Part shown: positions 56,789 to 64,000 of the stretch, piece after piece
How positions within the stretch are numbered: the stretch's first letter is position 1
How the letters are laid out: the number at the start of each line of letters is the position of its first letter
NCBI GenBank assembly: GCA_019356535.1
Contig: CP037918.1
Location: 2,078,315 to 2,142,314 of the forward strand
Source: Chromatiaceae bacterium
GTDB taxonomy: Bacteria > Pseudomonadota > Gammaproteobacteria > Chromatiales > Chromatiaceae
DNA: 64,000 bases
Direction of reading: 5' to 3'
Notes under the pieces: generated by a model
Told to the model about the DNA's origin: nothing
The model's database searches: none
Seen by the model: only the letters and a program-made list of their open reading frames with translations
Position numbers and translations under genes: made by a program

Positions 56789-56871
56789 GCCCGGCCCGCT
56801 AGCCCGTTGTTCGGCCGGTGAAATATTCGGGCTAGAATACCGCCCTCGTTACAGCAATCACGGAAACCGAC

Positions 56872-57162
56872 ATGGCCAGCACGCCGGACGAACTCACCAT
56901 CAACTACAGCGAGGGCGGCATCGACCTCGTCAAGGAACTGGACAAGCGCGTACTCTCCAAAGGCGCCTGGACCACCATCCTTTTTCGCTATCAGGAATGG
57001 GACAACGCCAAGCAGGCCTACGGAAAGGACAAGTACTCCATCCGCCGCTACCAGAAACGTAACGGCGAATACCAGCAGAAATCCAAGTTCAACATCTCCA
57101 GCCCCGATCAGGCACGGCAACTGATCGAGGCCCTGCAGGAATGGGTGGAGGACGCCGGCTGA
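56872..57162 (+). CDS. Small conserved hypothetical protein
   Basis: 96 residues, charged, no membrane segment. DELTINYSEGGIDLVKELDK, then VLSKGAWTTILFRYQEWDNA, YSIRRYQKRNGEYQQKSKFN and ISSPDQARQLIEALQEWVED. It looks like a conserved protein of sulfur-oxidising gammaproteobacteria that I cannot name. A TAGAAT (56833-56838) could be its -10. Expressed as a single gene by appearance. Confidence 0.75.
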   Translation: MASTPDELTINYSEGGIDLVKELDKRVLSKGAWTTILFRYQEWDNAKQAYGKDKYSIRRYQKRNGEYQQKSKFNISSPDQARQLIEALQEWVEDAG

Positions 57163-57168
57163 GCGTTC

Positions 57169-57350
57169 TTTTCGATACCCCCTGACAGGGTCGACGACCC
57201 TGTCAGGGTAGGAGTTACGTTCAACATCTCCAGACGCACAGGATGGGCAAAGGCCCGAGGGGCCCTGCCCATCGATGCCCCCCCCTCACCGACCAACCCC
57301 GTCGTCATCGGCCAAGCCCGATGTGATGGGCACGCTACGCTTTGCCCATC
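57169..57350. repeat. Cluster of palindromic repeats
   Basis: Three elements lie in the 224-base gap before sbcB. CCTGACAGGGTC-GAC-GACCCTGTCAGG (57181-57207) is a near-perfect 12-bp hairpin; its left part (57169-57189) matches 21015-21035 on the other strand. GATGGGCA...TGCCCATC occurs twice as inverted arms (57242-57273 and 57325-57350), with a G/C hairpin inside the first. They resemble REP elements and may also stop transcription of the converging genes. Confidence 0.6.
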
Positions 57351-57386
57351 CTACGGGTAGCCCGCAGGAGGCCCGTCCTCGATTAT

Positions 57387-58829
57387 TCAATCCAGGCCGA
57401 CCAGACCCGGCCATTCGAGCAGTTGATCGACCACGCGGCGACGGTCTTCGGGCAGCGAGGTGTCGACCGCCAGGCGCGCCAGTTCACGGCGGTACTGTTC
57501 GAGGGTGATGCTGGAGGTGCCCTCAGGGTCACGCACCCGCGCCCGGCGCCATGCGTCCCAGCGTGCACGCTCCTCGCGGCTCAGAGTCTCGGGCCAGTTG
57601 CGCGCGCGGTAACGAAACAGCAGCACCGTCAGCCTGGGATCGTCGAAGTGCAGGTCCAGCCCGGCCAGCGCCTCGGGCGGGGTGGCACGCACCCGTTCGC
57701 AGCGGCGGCGGTCGGCATCGCTGAGAAAGCCGCCATACAGATCGAGATCCGGGTCGCGCGGGGGAAATTCGCGCGCGGCATAGACCTCGGCCAGTTTCTT
57801 CTGCACAAGCTCGCGCTGCGCCAGCAGGGTCTCCAGGTGACGCTGTTCGGCGGCCGCATCCATCTGCCAGCGCTCGCGCGCGGCATCGGTGAGCGTGTTC
57901 ATGGGCACCACCACCGGCGCCTTGTTGATGTGCACCTCTTTCAGCGGGATGCGCTCGACGCCCTCGGGGAGCTCGTCTGCACGGGTGTAGAGGCGCTCGC
58001 GCAGCGCCTCGGCATCGAGCTCCAGCAGCGGCGCGGGATCGACCCGCAGGTCATAGACGATGACGCTGTTGCGGTTGCGCGGGTGCCACGCCAGCGGCAG
58101 CACCGCGGCGATGCAGCCAAGTCGCGCGGGATAGCGTGCCGAGACGTGCAGCACCGGGCGGCCGGCAGAAGGCTCGAGCATCCCGGCCAAGGTCTGCTTG
58201 TCGCGGTGGTTGAAAACGTAGTCGAACAGCCGCGGCTGGCGTTCACGCACCAGGCGCGCCAGGGCGATGGTGGCGCGCACGTCGGCAAGCGCATCGTGCG
58301 CGCCCTGGTGCGCGATGTCGTTGGCCTCTGTGAGCTTCTCCAGGCGAAAGGAGGTCACACCCGGTTCCTTCTCGGGCCAATTGATGCCCTCGGGACGCAG
58401 CGCGTGGGTGAGGCGCACCACGTCGATCAGGTCCCAGCGCGAATTACCGTTCTTCCATTCGCGTTCGTAGGGATCGAAGAAATTGCGGTACAACCCGTAG
58501 CGGGTGACCTCGTCGTCGAAACGGAGGGTGTTGTAGCCCAGCGAGCAGGTGCCCGGTTGCATCATCTCGGCATGGATGAAGCGGAAGAAATCGGCCTCGG
58601 GCGCGCCCTGTTCCAGGGCCTGTTGCGGCGAGATGCCGGTGACCATGCAGGCCCCCGGCTGCGGCAGCATGTCGTCGGCCGGTTGCGCGTAGATCACCAG
58701 CGGTTCGCCGATGGGGTTGAAATCGAGATCGGTGCGCAGCCCGGCGAACTGAGCCGCGCGGTCGCGCGCGGGGTCGGCGCCCCAGGTCTCGTAGTCGTGC
58801 CAGTAGAAGCTCGTGGTCCGGCGGTTCAT
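57387..58829 (-). CDS. sbcB: Exodeoxyribonuclease I
   Basis: 480 residues from ATG 58827-58829. 3'-5' single-strand DNA exonuclease. FYWHDYETWGADPARDRAAQ gives DEDD motif I (Asp, Glu), LGYNTLRFDDEVTRYGLYRN motif II, AHDALADVRATIALARLV motif III. The SH3-like and C-terminal helical domains follow, ending near LLEWPGLV. Length is typical. An in-frame extension upstream to 59030 is discarded. Confidence 0.95.
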   Translation of the reverse strand: MNRRTTSFYWHDYETWGADPARDRAAQFAGLRTDLDFNPIGEPLVIYAQPADDMLPQPGACMVTGISPQQALEQGAPEADFFRFIHAEMMQPGTCSLGYNTLRFDDEVTRYGLYRNFFDPYEREWKNGNSRWDLIDVVRLTHALRPEGINWPEKEPGVTSFRLEKLTEANDIAHQGAHDALADVRATIALARLVRERQPRLFDYVFNHRDKQTLAGMLEPSAGRPVLHVSARYPARLGCIAAVLPLAWHPRNRNSVIVYDLRVDPAPLLELDAEALRERLYTRADELPEGVERIPLKEVHINKAPVVVPMNTLTDAARERWQMDAAAEQRHLETLLAQRELVQKKLAEVYAAREFPPRDPDLDLYGGFLSDADRRRCERVRATPPEALAGLDLHFDDPRLTVLLFRYRARNWPETLSREERARWDAWRRARVRDPEGTSSITLEQYRRELARLAVDTSLPEDRRRVVDQLLEWPGLVGLD

Positions 58830-58870
58830 GCCTGCACCCCCCTGCGCGAACGCCATCCGGCAGACACGCG

Positions 58871-58897
58871 AAAGGCCACCCGGGGTGCCGGATGGCC
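58871..58897 (-). terminator. Terminator of the rpsP-rimM-trmD-rplS operon
   Basis: GGCCATCCGG and CCGGGTGGCC (one G-U pair) around CACC on the minus strand, then TTTCG. It lies 44 bases after the rplS stop. Confidence 0.75.
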
Positions 58898-58941
58898 CTG
58901 TCGCTGCACGGCGCGACCGTCTTGCCGGACGGTCCGCGGCA

Positions 58942-59295
58942 TCACTTGTTGGAGATCTTCTCCTTGATGCGTGCCGCCTTGCCGGTACGACCACGCAGGT
59001 AGTACAACTTGGCGCGACGCACGTCGCCACGGCGCTTGACCTCGATGGAGGCGATCTGCGGACTGTACGTCTGGAACACCCGCTCCACGCCCTCGCCGTG
59101 GGAGATCTTGCGCACGGTGAACGAGGAGTTCAGGCCGCGGTTGCGCTTGGCGATGCAGACGCCTTCGAAGGCCTGCAGGCGCTCGCGGTTGCCTTCTTTC
59201 ACCTTGACCTGCACGACCAGGGTGTCGCCCGGACCGAAGGCCGGGATCTCCTTGTTCATCTGTTCTGCTTCGAGTTCCTGGATGATGTTGCTCAT
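58942..59295 (-). CDS. rplS: Ribosomal protein L19
   Basis: 117 residues. Sits at the 30S-50S interface. [40 protein letters not shown] and [20 protein letters not shown] are highly conserved, and the C-terminal [20 protein letters not shown] is complete. Last gene of the operon, 51 bases after trmD. Confidence 0.98.
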   Translation of the reverse strand: MSNIIQELEAEQMNKEIPAFGPGDTLVVQVKVKEGNRERLQAFEGVCIAKRNRGLNSSFTVRKISHGEGVERVFQTYSPQIASIEVKRRGDVRRAKLYYLRGRTGKAARIKEKISNK

Positions 59296-59346
59296 CGCCC
59301 TTGCTCCTGACCCAGTTGGGATTGGGTGCCTCGCGGCACGTTCGTT

Positions 59347-60093
59347 TCAGTCGGTCGGCCCACCCTCGCAGGCGCGCCGGAATTCGTCGAGCAGTGCCTG
59401 CTCTTCGTCGTCGAGCGGCCTTTGTGCCAGCAGCTCGGGACGCCGCAGCCAGGTCCGCCCCAGCGCCTGCTGCAGACGCCAGCGACGAATGCGCTCGTGG
59501 TCACCGGAGAGCAGCACCTCCGGCACCCGGCGGCCGAGGACCTCCTCGGGCCGCGTGTAGTGCGGACAGTCCAGCAGGCCATCGAAGAACGAGTCCTGCT
59601 GCGCCGAGTCGGCATGCCCCAGAGCCCCCGGCAACAACCGCACGATGCTGTCGATCATCACCATCGCCGGCAGTTCGCCACCGGAGAGGACATAGTCACC
59701 GATCGACCATTCCTCGTCCACGCAGGCCTCGACGATACGCTCGTCGATACCCTCGTAGCGCCCGGCAATCAGGATCAGTCCCGGACGCTGCGTCAGCCGG
59801 CGCGCCGCCTGCTGGTCGAAGCGCCGCCCCTGCGGGCTCAGATAGCACACCGGGCTCTCCGGTGCCTGTGTCCGCGCCGCCTCGATGGCGGCCAGCAGCG
59901 GCTCGACCTTCATCACCATGCCCGGCCCGCCACCATAGGGACGGTCGTCCACGGTGCGGTGGACATCATGCGTGTAGTCACGCGGGTTCCACAGCACCAG
60001 TTCGGCCAGGCCCTGTTCCAGGGCGCGCCCCGGGATGCCCGCGCGCAGCGCCTCGAACATTTCGGGGAACAGAGTGATGACATCGAAGCGCAT
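59347..60093 (-). CDS. trmD: tRNA (guanine-N1)-methyltransferase
   Basis: 248 residues. Methylates G37 of tRNAs with [74 protein letters not shown] and [20 protein letters not shown] are signature segments of the trefoil knot fold. Thirteen bases after rimM. Confidence 0.98.
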   Translation of the reverse strand: MRFDVITLFPEMFEALRAGIPGRALEQGLAELVLWNPRDYTHDVHRTVDDRPYGGGPGMVMKVEPLLAAIEAARTQAPESPVCYLSPQGRRFDQQAARRLTQRPGLILIAGRYEGIDERIVEACVDEEWSIGDYVLSGGELPAMVMIDSIVRLLPGALGHADSAQQDSFFDGLLDCPHYTRPEEVLGRRVPEVLLSGDHERIRRWRLQQALGRTWLRRPELLAQRPLDDEEQALLDEFRRACEGGPTD

Positions 60094-60106
60094 CGCTGTT
60101 CCCTTC

Positions 60107-60655
60107 TCAGAAATCCGGATCCCAGTCCACCCGCATGTAGCCGGCCTCGAGATCCACCTCGCGCACCACCTGCTCCCAGAGGAAGGGGATCAGGCGTTCG
60201 CGTTCGCCCCGGACCACCATCACGTCGTTGGCGCCGGTCTCGAACAGGTGATCCACCCGCCCCAGATCGACGCCGTCCAGGGTTTCGACCCGCAACCCCT
60301 GCAGGTCGGTCCAGTAGTAGTCGCCGGGCGCCTCCAGCTCGGGCAGCTGATCGCGGGTGATGGCGATCTGCGCTCCGACCAGGGCCTCGGCCGCGTCACG
60401 GTCGTTGCAGCCCCTGAGCTTGAGCACCACGGCCTTGCCCTGGCGCCGCCCGGAAGCCAGCTTCCAGCGTTGCCAGCCATCGCCCCGGTTCAGGTACAGG
60501 TGGCCATAGCGGGCAATGTTCTCACGGGGCGCGGTGTCGGAATGGACCTTGATCCACCCCTGCAGACCATGCGCCCCGGTAACGCGACCGAGGGTGACGA
60601 GTGGTTTCCCGTCACCCCCGGCGATATTCCTGCCGTGGTCGTCCGATACGTTCAC
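60107..60655 (-). CDS. rimM: Ribosome maturation factor RimM
   Basis: 182 residues. Helps 30S head assembly near S19. [20 protein letters not shown] and the PRC-barrel part [34 protein letters not shown] are present. An N-terminal tail ([16 protein letters not shown]) longer than in E. coli could mean a later start, but no in-frame ATG follows before the core. Standard operon position. Confidence 0.96.
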   Translation of the reverse strand: MNVSDDHGRNIAGGDGKPLVTLGRVTGAHGLQGWIKVHSDTAPRENIARYGHLYLNRGDGWQRWKLASGRRQGKAVVLKLRGCNDRDAAEALVGAQIAITRDQLPELEAPGDYYWTDLQGLRVETLDGVDLGRVDHLFETGANDVMVVRGERERLIPFLWEQVVREVDLEAGYMRVDWDPDF

Positions 60656-60687
60656 GATCGGCGCGAACCCGCCGACATCGCGGCATG

Positions 60688-60948
60688 TCAGGCGGCAGCC
60701 TGGGCGTCCTTGCGATAGGACTCGACCAGCTTGCGCGCGCGGTCGGTGAGCTGAGCACCAACGGACACCCAGTAGTCCACACGTTCCAGGTCGATGCGCA
60801 GGGCCTCTTCACCCTCGACCGCGATCGGGTTGAAGAAACCCAGACGCTCGATGTAGCGACCACCGCGGGCACGACGCGAATCGGCGGCCACGATGTGGTA
60901 GAAAGGACGCTTCTTGGCGCCGGTTCTGGCAAGACGAATCGAAACCAT
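60688..60948 (-). CDS. rpsP: Ribosomal protein S16
   Basis: 86 residues. [20 protein letters not shown] is the classic start; [17 protein letters not shown] and [19 protein letters not shown] follow. First gene of the rpsP-rimM-trmD-rplS operon. Confidence 0.98.
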   Translation of the reverse strand: MVSIRLARTGAKKRPFYHIVAADSRRARGGRYIERLGFFNPIAVEGEEALRIDLERVDYWVSVGAQLTDRARKLVESYRKDAQAAA

Positions 60949-61030
60949 GTCTGTTATCTGCCTGTAGGTTCGTTACCATTTCCGGGCCACCACCGGACAC
61001 AAACCGGATGGCCCCCGAAGGAAACCGGGC

Positions 61031-61058
61031 ATTTTACGCATATTTGCGGTTTTGTGAA
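61031..61058 (-). promoter_or_regulatory. Promoter of the rpsP operon
   Basis: On the minus strand TTCACA (61058-61053), a 16-base spacer, and TAAAAT (61036-61031). It gives a leader of about 75 bases. Confidence 0.55.
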
Positions 61059-61069
61059 GTACCGATTAC

Positions 61070-61513
61070 ATGAGCGACGACCGAGAGCAGCACCCTGATC
61101 CCATTCACCGCGGCGAAGCGCGGACCAGCCCCTACCCGGTGAGTCGGCTGGCCCCGGCCTTCGGTCTGGTGGGCCTGGCGGCCGAGCTGGAGCGCGCCGA
61201 CCAGGCCATCGCTGGCCAGACCAATGCCCAGCTGGAACTGATTGCCGAGCAAATTCGCCACTTGCAGGCCCAGGCACGCCAGATCCTGGAGAAGGCGCAC
61301 CAGGACCTGGAACTGCACAAGGCCCGCTGCACCTTCGCCAAGCGCCCCGGCCAAGTCTACCACCTGTATCGCACCGCCTCGGGGGAATTGCAGTTCTCAC
61401 TGCTCTCGCCGTCCGACTGGGGCGGACGCCCACCGCACGACTACCAGGGTGCCTGGCGACTGGAGCCCGACCAGCGCTGGACGCGCATGGACAATCCCGC
61501 TCAGTCGGACTGA
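61070..61513 (+). CDS. DUF2452 family protein
   Basis: 147 residues. PYPVSRLAPAFGLVGLAAEL, LIAEQIRHLQAQARQILEKA, CTFAKRPGQVYHLYR and YQGAWRLEPDQRWTRMD match DUF2452, a cytosolic family of unknown function. Divergent from rpsP; the 3' end overlaps the converging small gene by 13 bases. Confidence 0.8.
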   Translation: MSDDREQHPDPIHRGEARTSPYPVSRLAPAFGLVGLAAELERADQAIAGQTNAQLELIAEQIRHLQAQARQILEKAHQDLELHKARCTFAKRPGQVYHLYRTASGELQFSLLSPSDWGGRPPHDYQGAWRLEPDQRWTRMDNPAQSD

Positions 61514-61752
61514 TCGCGTTCGAAGCGACGACGAATCAGCACCGCCTGGTCGTTGAGCTGGTCTGAGACTACCTCCAGCTCCGCGCGCACGGCCCCAGCG
61601 ATGGCCGCCTCGATGTCCCGCTCCAGTTGCTCGCGGTGCTCGCCGGCCAGACGAGCACGCAGGGCCGGGTCGAGCCGTTCGAAAAAAACCGCTGCCACCA
61701 CGGCCGCCCGCTCAGCATGGCGTTTACCCATGTCGTTCCCGAGTAGTCTCAC
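61501..61752 (-). CDS. Small hypothetical protein
   Basis: 83 residues, or 76 from the in-frame ATG at 61729-61731. Highly charged and helical (LRARLAGEHREQLERDIEAA), probably coiled coil; no signal peptide. It lies downstream of the OmpA-domain gene on the same strand, after a 61-base gap, and overlaps DUF2452 tail to tail. Family unknown. Confidence 0.55.
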   Translation of the reverse strand: MRLLGNDMGKRHAERAAVVAAVFFERLDPALRARLAGEHREQLERDIEAAIAGAVRAELEVVSDQLNDQAVLIRRRFERDQSD

Positions 61753-61813
61753 TTGTCCGCCCAGTATGCCGCCGCATCTGCCAGACGGCCTTGACGGGCA
61801 TCAACGACAAGAT

Positions 61814-62548
61814 TCAGCGTTCGAAAGCCAGGTGCAGCTCGATGCGTCGATTACGCCGATAGGCGGCGCGGCTCCTGCGATCATCCAGCGGGCGGGTCGC
61901 GGCCAGCGCCACGCCTTCCAGGCGCCTCTCCGGTAGGCCGTTGTGCACCAGGTAGCGCACCACCTCAGTGGCGCGCGCGGCAGACAGCTCCCAGTTGGTG
62001 GGAAATTCCCGATTGCTGCGCAACGGTCGCCGGTCGGTATGTCCTTCCACACGCAGACGCCAGGGTAGTGCCGTCGGCAGCTCATCGGTCAGCTCGCGCA
62101 GGGCGCGGGCCAGGGGGTACAGGCGTGATTGTCCCTCGGCGCCGAGCTGGGCACGAGAGAACACGAACACCAGGTCGGCCGGCACGATGACGCGATCCTC
62201 GCGGATCTCGTATACCGGCGAAAGGGGCAGGCGTGCGCTCAGGGCGGCAAAGAAATGCCGTCGCAGGCGTTCGTGCTCGTCCGGATCCTTAGCCTGCCGG
62301 GCCGCCAGCCGCTTCTCCAGACGGTCGATCTCTTCGGACTGCCGACGATTGCGCGCCTCGGCCTCGGCCAGCGCTTTCTCGAGCTGGCGGACACGCTCGC
62401 TCACCTGAGAGACGAAATCGCGCAGCCGGGCAAGCTGTTCGCGCTCCTGCTCCACCGCCGCCGCATCGGCGGCCTGCGGCAAAACCCACCAAAGACCCAC
62501 CAGAGTGAACCAAACGGCCACCGCCAGGGAGCGCATCAGTCGTACCAT
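61814..62548 (-). CDS. OmpA/MotB-domain envelope protein with coiled coil
   Basis: 244 residues. A signal peptide or anchor (LAVAVWFTLVGLWWVLPQ, then AADA) precedes a coiled coil at about 30-92 (QVSERVRQLEKALAEAEARN). The C-terminal peptidoglycan-binding domain has LRVEGHTDRRPL and FPTNWELSAARATEVVRYLV, and ends NRRIELHLAFER. It resembles MotB-like OmpA proteins without flagellar linkage. Eleven bases separate it from ffh upstream, so they may be co-transcribed. Confidence 0.87.
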   Translation of the reverse strand: MVRLMRSLAVAVWFTLVGLWWVLPQAADAAAVEQEREQLARLRDFVSQVSERVRQLEKALAEAEARNRRQSEEIDRLEKRLAARQAKDPDEHERLRRHFFAALSARLPLSPVYEIREDRVIVPADLVFVFSRAQLGAEGQSRLYPLARALRELTDELPTALPWRLRVEGHTDRRPLRSNREFPTNWELSAARATEVVRYLVHNGLPERRLEGVALAATRPLDDRRSRAAYRRNRRIELHLAFER

Positions 62549-62558
62549 TCCTGCCCCT

Positions 62559-63932
62559 TCAGAACGGTAACCCCCCGCCCGGCGGCATGCCAGGGAAGCG
62601 CCCCTTCATGCCGCGCATCATCTTTTCCAGCCCACCACCCTTCATCTTCTTCATCATCTTCTGCATCTGGGTGAACTGCTTGAGCAGTTTGTTCACGTCC
62701 TGCACCTGCACGCCGGCGCCGCGCGCAATGCGCTTCTTGCGCGAACCCTTGATGACACCAGGGAACTCACGCTCCTGCGGGGTCATGGAGTTGACGATGG
62801 CAATCATGCGCCGGGTCTCGCGATCGCCCATCTGCGCCTTCACCGCGTCGGGCACCTTGTTCATGCCGGGCAGCTTGTCCATCAGGCTGGAGATGCCGCC
62901 CATGGCTTGCATCTGTTCCATCTGCTCCTTGAAATCGGTCAGCGTGAAGCCCTGCCCCTTCTGGAGCTTGCGCGCCAGCTTCTCGGCCTTCTTCTGGTCG
63001 ATCTTCTGCGTGACCTCTTCGACCAGCGAGAGCACGTCACCCATGCCGAGAATACGGGAAGCCACCCGGTCGGGGTAAAAAGGCTCCAGGGCATCGGTCT
63101 TTTCGCCCACCCCGAGGAACTTGATCGGCTTGCCTGTGATCTGGCGGATTGACAGCGCCGCACCGCCACGTGCATCACCGTCGGTCTTGGTGAGGATGAT
63201 GCCGGTCAGCGGCAGTGCCTGGTCGAAGGCGCGCGCGGTATTCGCCGCGTCCTGACCGGTCATGGCATCAACCACGAACAGGGTCTCGACCGGGTTCACC
63301 GCAGCATGTAGCTCGCGGATCTCGTCCATCATCTGCTCGTCGACGTGCAGGCGACCGGCCGTATCGACCAGCAGCACATCGAAGAAGCCCTTGCGCGCCG
63401 CGTCGATCGCGGCCCGGGCGATGGCGACCGGCTTCTGCATGGCATTCGACGGGAAAAACTCCACGCCCACATCGGCAGCCAGGGTCTTAAGCTGTTCGAT
63501 GGCCGCCGGGCGGTACACGTCACAACTGACCACCATGACTTTCTTCTTCTCGCGCTCCTTGAGCATACGCGCGAGCTTGGCCACGCTGGTGGTCTTGCCC
63601 GAGCCCTGCAGGCCCGCGACCATCACCACCGCCGGCGGCTGCGCGGCCAGGTTCAGCCCCTCGTTGGCCTCGCCCATGACCGAGACCAGTTCGTCGTGCA
63701 CGATCTTGACCAGCGCCTGGCCGGGGGTGAGGCTCTTCATCACCTCCTCGCCCAGGGCTTTCTCTCGCACCTCATCGACGAAGGTCTTGACCACTGGCAG
63801 GGCGACATCGGCCTCGAGCAGGGCCATGCGCACCTCGCGCAGGGTGTCCTTGATATTGGCCTCGGTGATACGGCCCTGGCCGCGCACCTTCTGCAGCACG
63901 TCACCGAGACGGTCGGAGAGGTTCTTGAACAT
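62559..63932 (-). CDS. ffh: Signal recognition particle protein
   Basis: 457 residues. SRP GTPase for co-translational targeting to the inner membrane. N domain, then G1 GLQGSGKTTSVAKLA, DVYRPAAIEQLKTLA, DTAGRLHVDEQMMDEI, TKTDGDARGGAALSI and the Met-rich M domain (FKEQMEQMQAMGGISSLMDK, then MQKMMKKMKGGGLEKMMRGM) are intact. Full length. Confidence 0.98.
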   Translation of the reverse strand: MFKNLSDRLGDVLQKVRGQGRITEANIKDTLREVRMALLEADVALPVVKTFVDEVREKALGEEVMKSLTPGQALVKIVHDELVSVMGEANEGLNLAAQPPAVVMVAGLQGSGKTTSVAKLARMLKEREKKKVMVVSCDVYRPAAIEQLKTLAADVGVEFFPSNAMQKPVAIARAAIDAARKGFFDVLLVDTAGRLHVDEQMMDEIRELHAAVNPVETLFVVDAMTGQDAANTARAFDQALPLTGIILTKTDGDARGGAALSIRQITGKPIKFLGVGEKTDALEPFYPDRVASRILGMGDVLSLVEEVTQKIDQKKAEKLARKLQKGQGFTLTDFKEQMEQMQAMGGISSLMDKLPGMNKVPDAVKAQMGDRETRRMIAIVNSMTPQEREFPGVIKGSRKKRIARGAGVQVQDVNKLLKQFTQMQKMMKKMKGGGLEKMMRGMKGRFPGMPPGGGLPF

Positions 63933-63967
63933 GGATACCTGTCTGTCGGATAAGGAAAACCGTCCCC

Positions 63968-63973
63968 ATTATA
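63968..63973 (-). promoter_or_regulatory. -10 box for ffh
   Basis: A perfect TATAAT on the minus strand, 35 bases upstream of the ffh start codon. The -35 region runs to the window edge and is unclear. Confidence 0.55.
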
Positions 63974-64000
63974 AGGACTCGCCCCCGGCCTGCGCGAAAA

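Overview
This window reads as a high-GC gammaproteobacterial chromosome, most likely from a sulfur-oxidising lineage related to Chromatiales/Ectothiorhodospiraceae. The reasons are Pseudomonas-like synteny (ispH beside a minor-pilin cluster and thiO; queA-tgt-yajC-secD-secF; dapA-bamC-MBL hydrolase; rpsP-rimM-trmD-rplS), two sulfide:quinone oxidoreductase-type flavoproteins, a DUF302 protein, a Tyr/Trp/Pro-rich secreted protein, and remnants of a pyruvate:ferredoxin oxidoreductase locus. The genus assignment is inference; no rRNA gene is present.

Layout. 1-9156: two small unknown genes, ispH, then a tightly coupled type IV pilus minor-pilin operon (fimT/fimU-pilV-pilW-pilX-pilY1-pilE) and thiO. 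The pilY1-like gene ends in 16 perfect 15-bp repeats. 9175-15966: a tRNA-Thr(CGT) gene followed by a 6.7-kb island. The island is bounded by a diverged 49-bp copy of the tRNA 3' end and carries a wrecked tyrosine recombinase next to that distal copy. Its cargo is a four-gene membrane/periplasm operon (UPF0114/YqhA-like protein, CHASE2 protein with no output domain, small secreted protein, secreted M48 metalloprotease), then a metallophosphoesterase broken by one amber codon and a DEDDh exonuclease-fold protein. 15988-29437: a PTPS-like gene, pyrC-gloB-hisI, a DUF1820 gene with a PDC-sensor protein, ibaG-type bolA, prfC, an SQR-like flavoprotein, a lone HerA ATPase, and secF-secD-yajC. 29542-32377: tgt, queA, tRNA-Leu(CAA) and two candidate small RNAs, each with its own promoter-like and terminator-like signals. 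32378-49236: msrPQ, slyX-purL, a chemoreceptor, MBL hydrolase-bamC-dapA, a GlcG-like protein, ispG, a canonical SQR, a DUF302 protein, and a K+ channel with its DUF6394 partner. 49345-57162: a DMT permease, acs, a secreted aromatic/proline-rich protein, two FNR/Anr-like boxes in front of a deletion scar of nifJ, a dihydroorotate dehydrogenase-like gene, a 2OG oxygenase, an ankyrin lipoprotein and small conserved genes. 57387-64000: sbcB, the rplS-trmD-rimM-rpsP operon, DUF2452, an OmpA-domain protein and ffh.

How it fits together: isoprenoid synthesis (ispH, ispG), lysine/peptidoglycan precursor (dapA), pyrimidine and purine synthesis (pyrC, purL), queuosine tRNA modification (queA, tgt), protein export (ffh, secDF-yajC, bamC) and periplasmic protein repair (msrPQ) form the core. 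Sulfide oxidation (two flavoproteins feeding quinone) and acetate activation (acs) suggest the metabolic style. The least explained material is the tRNA-Thr island operon and the two small-RNA candidates. Dispersed palindromic repeats of at least four kinds recur between genes.
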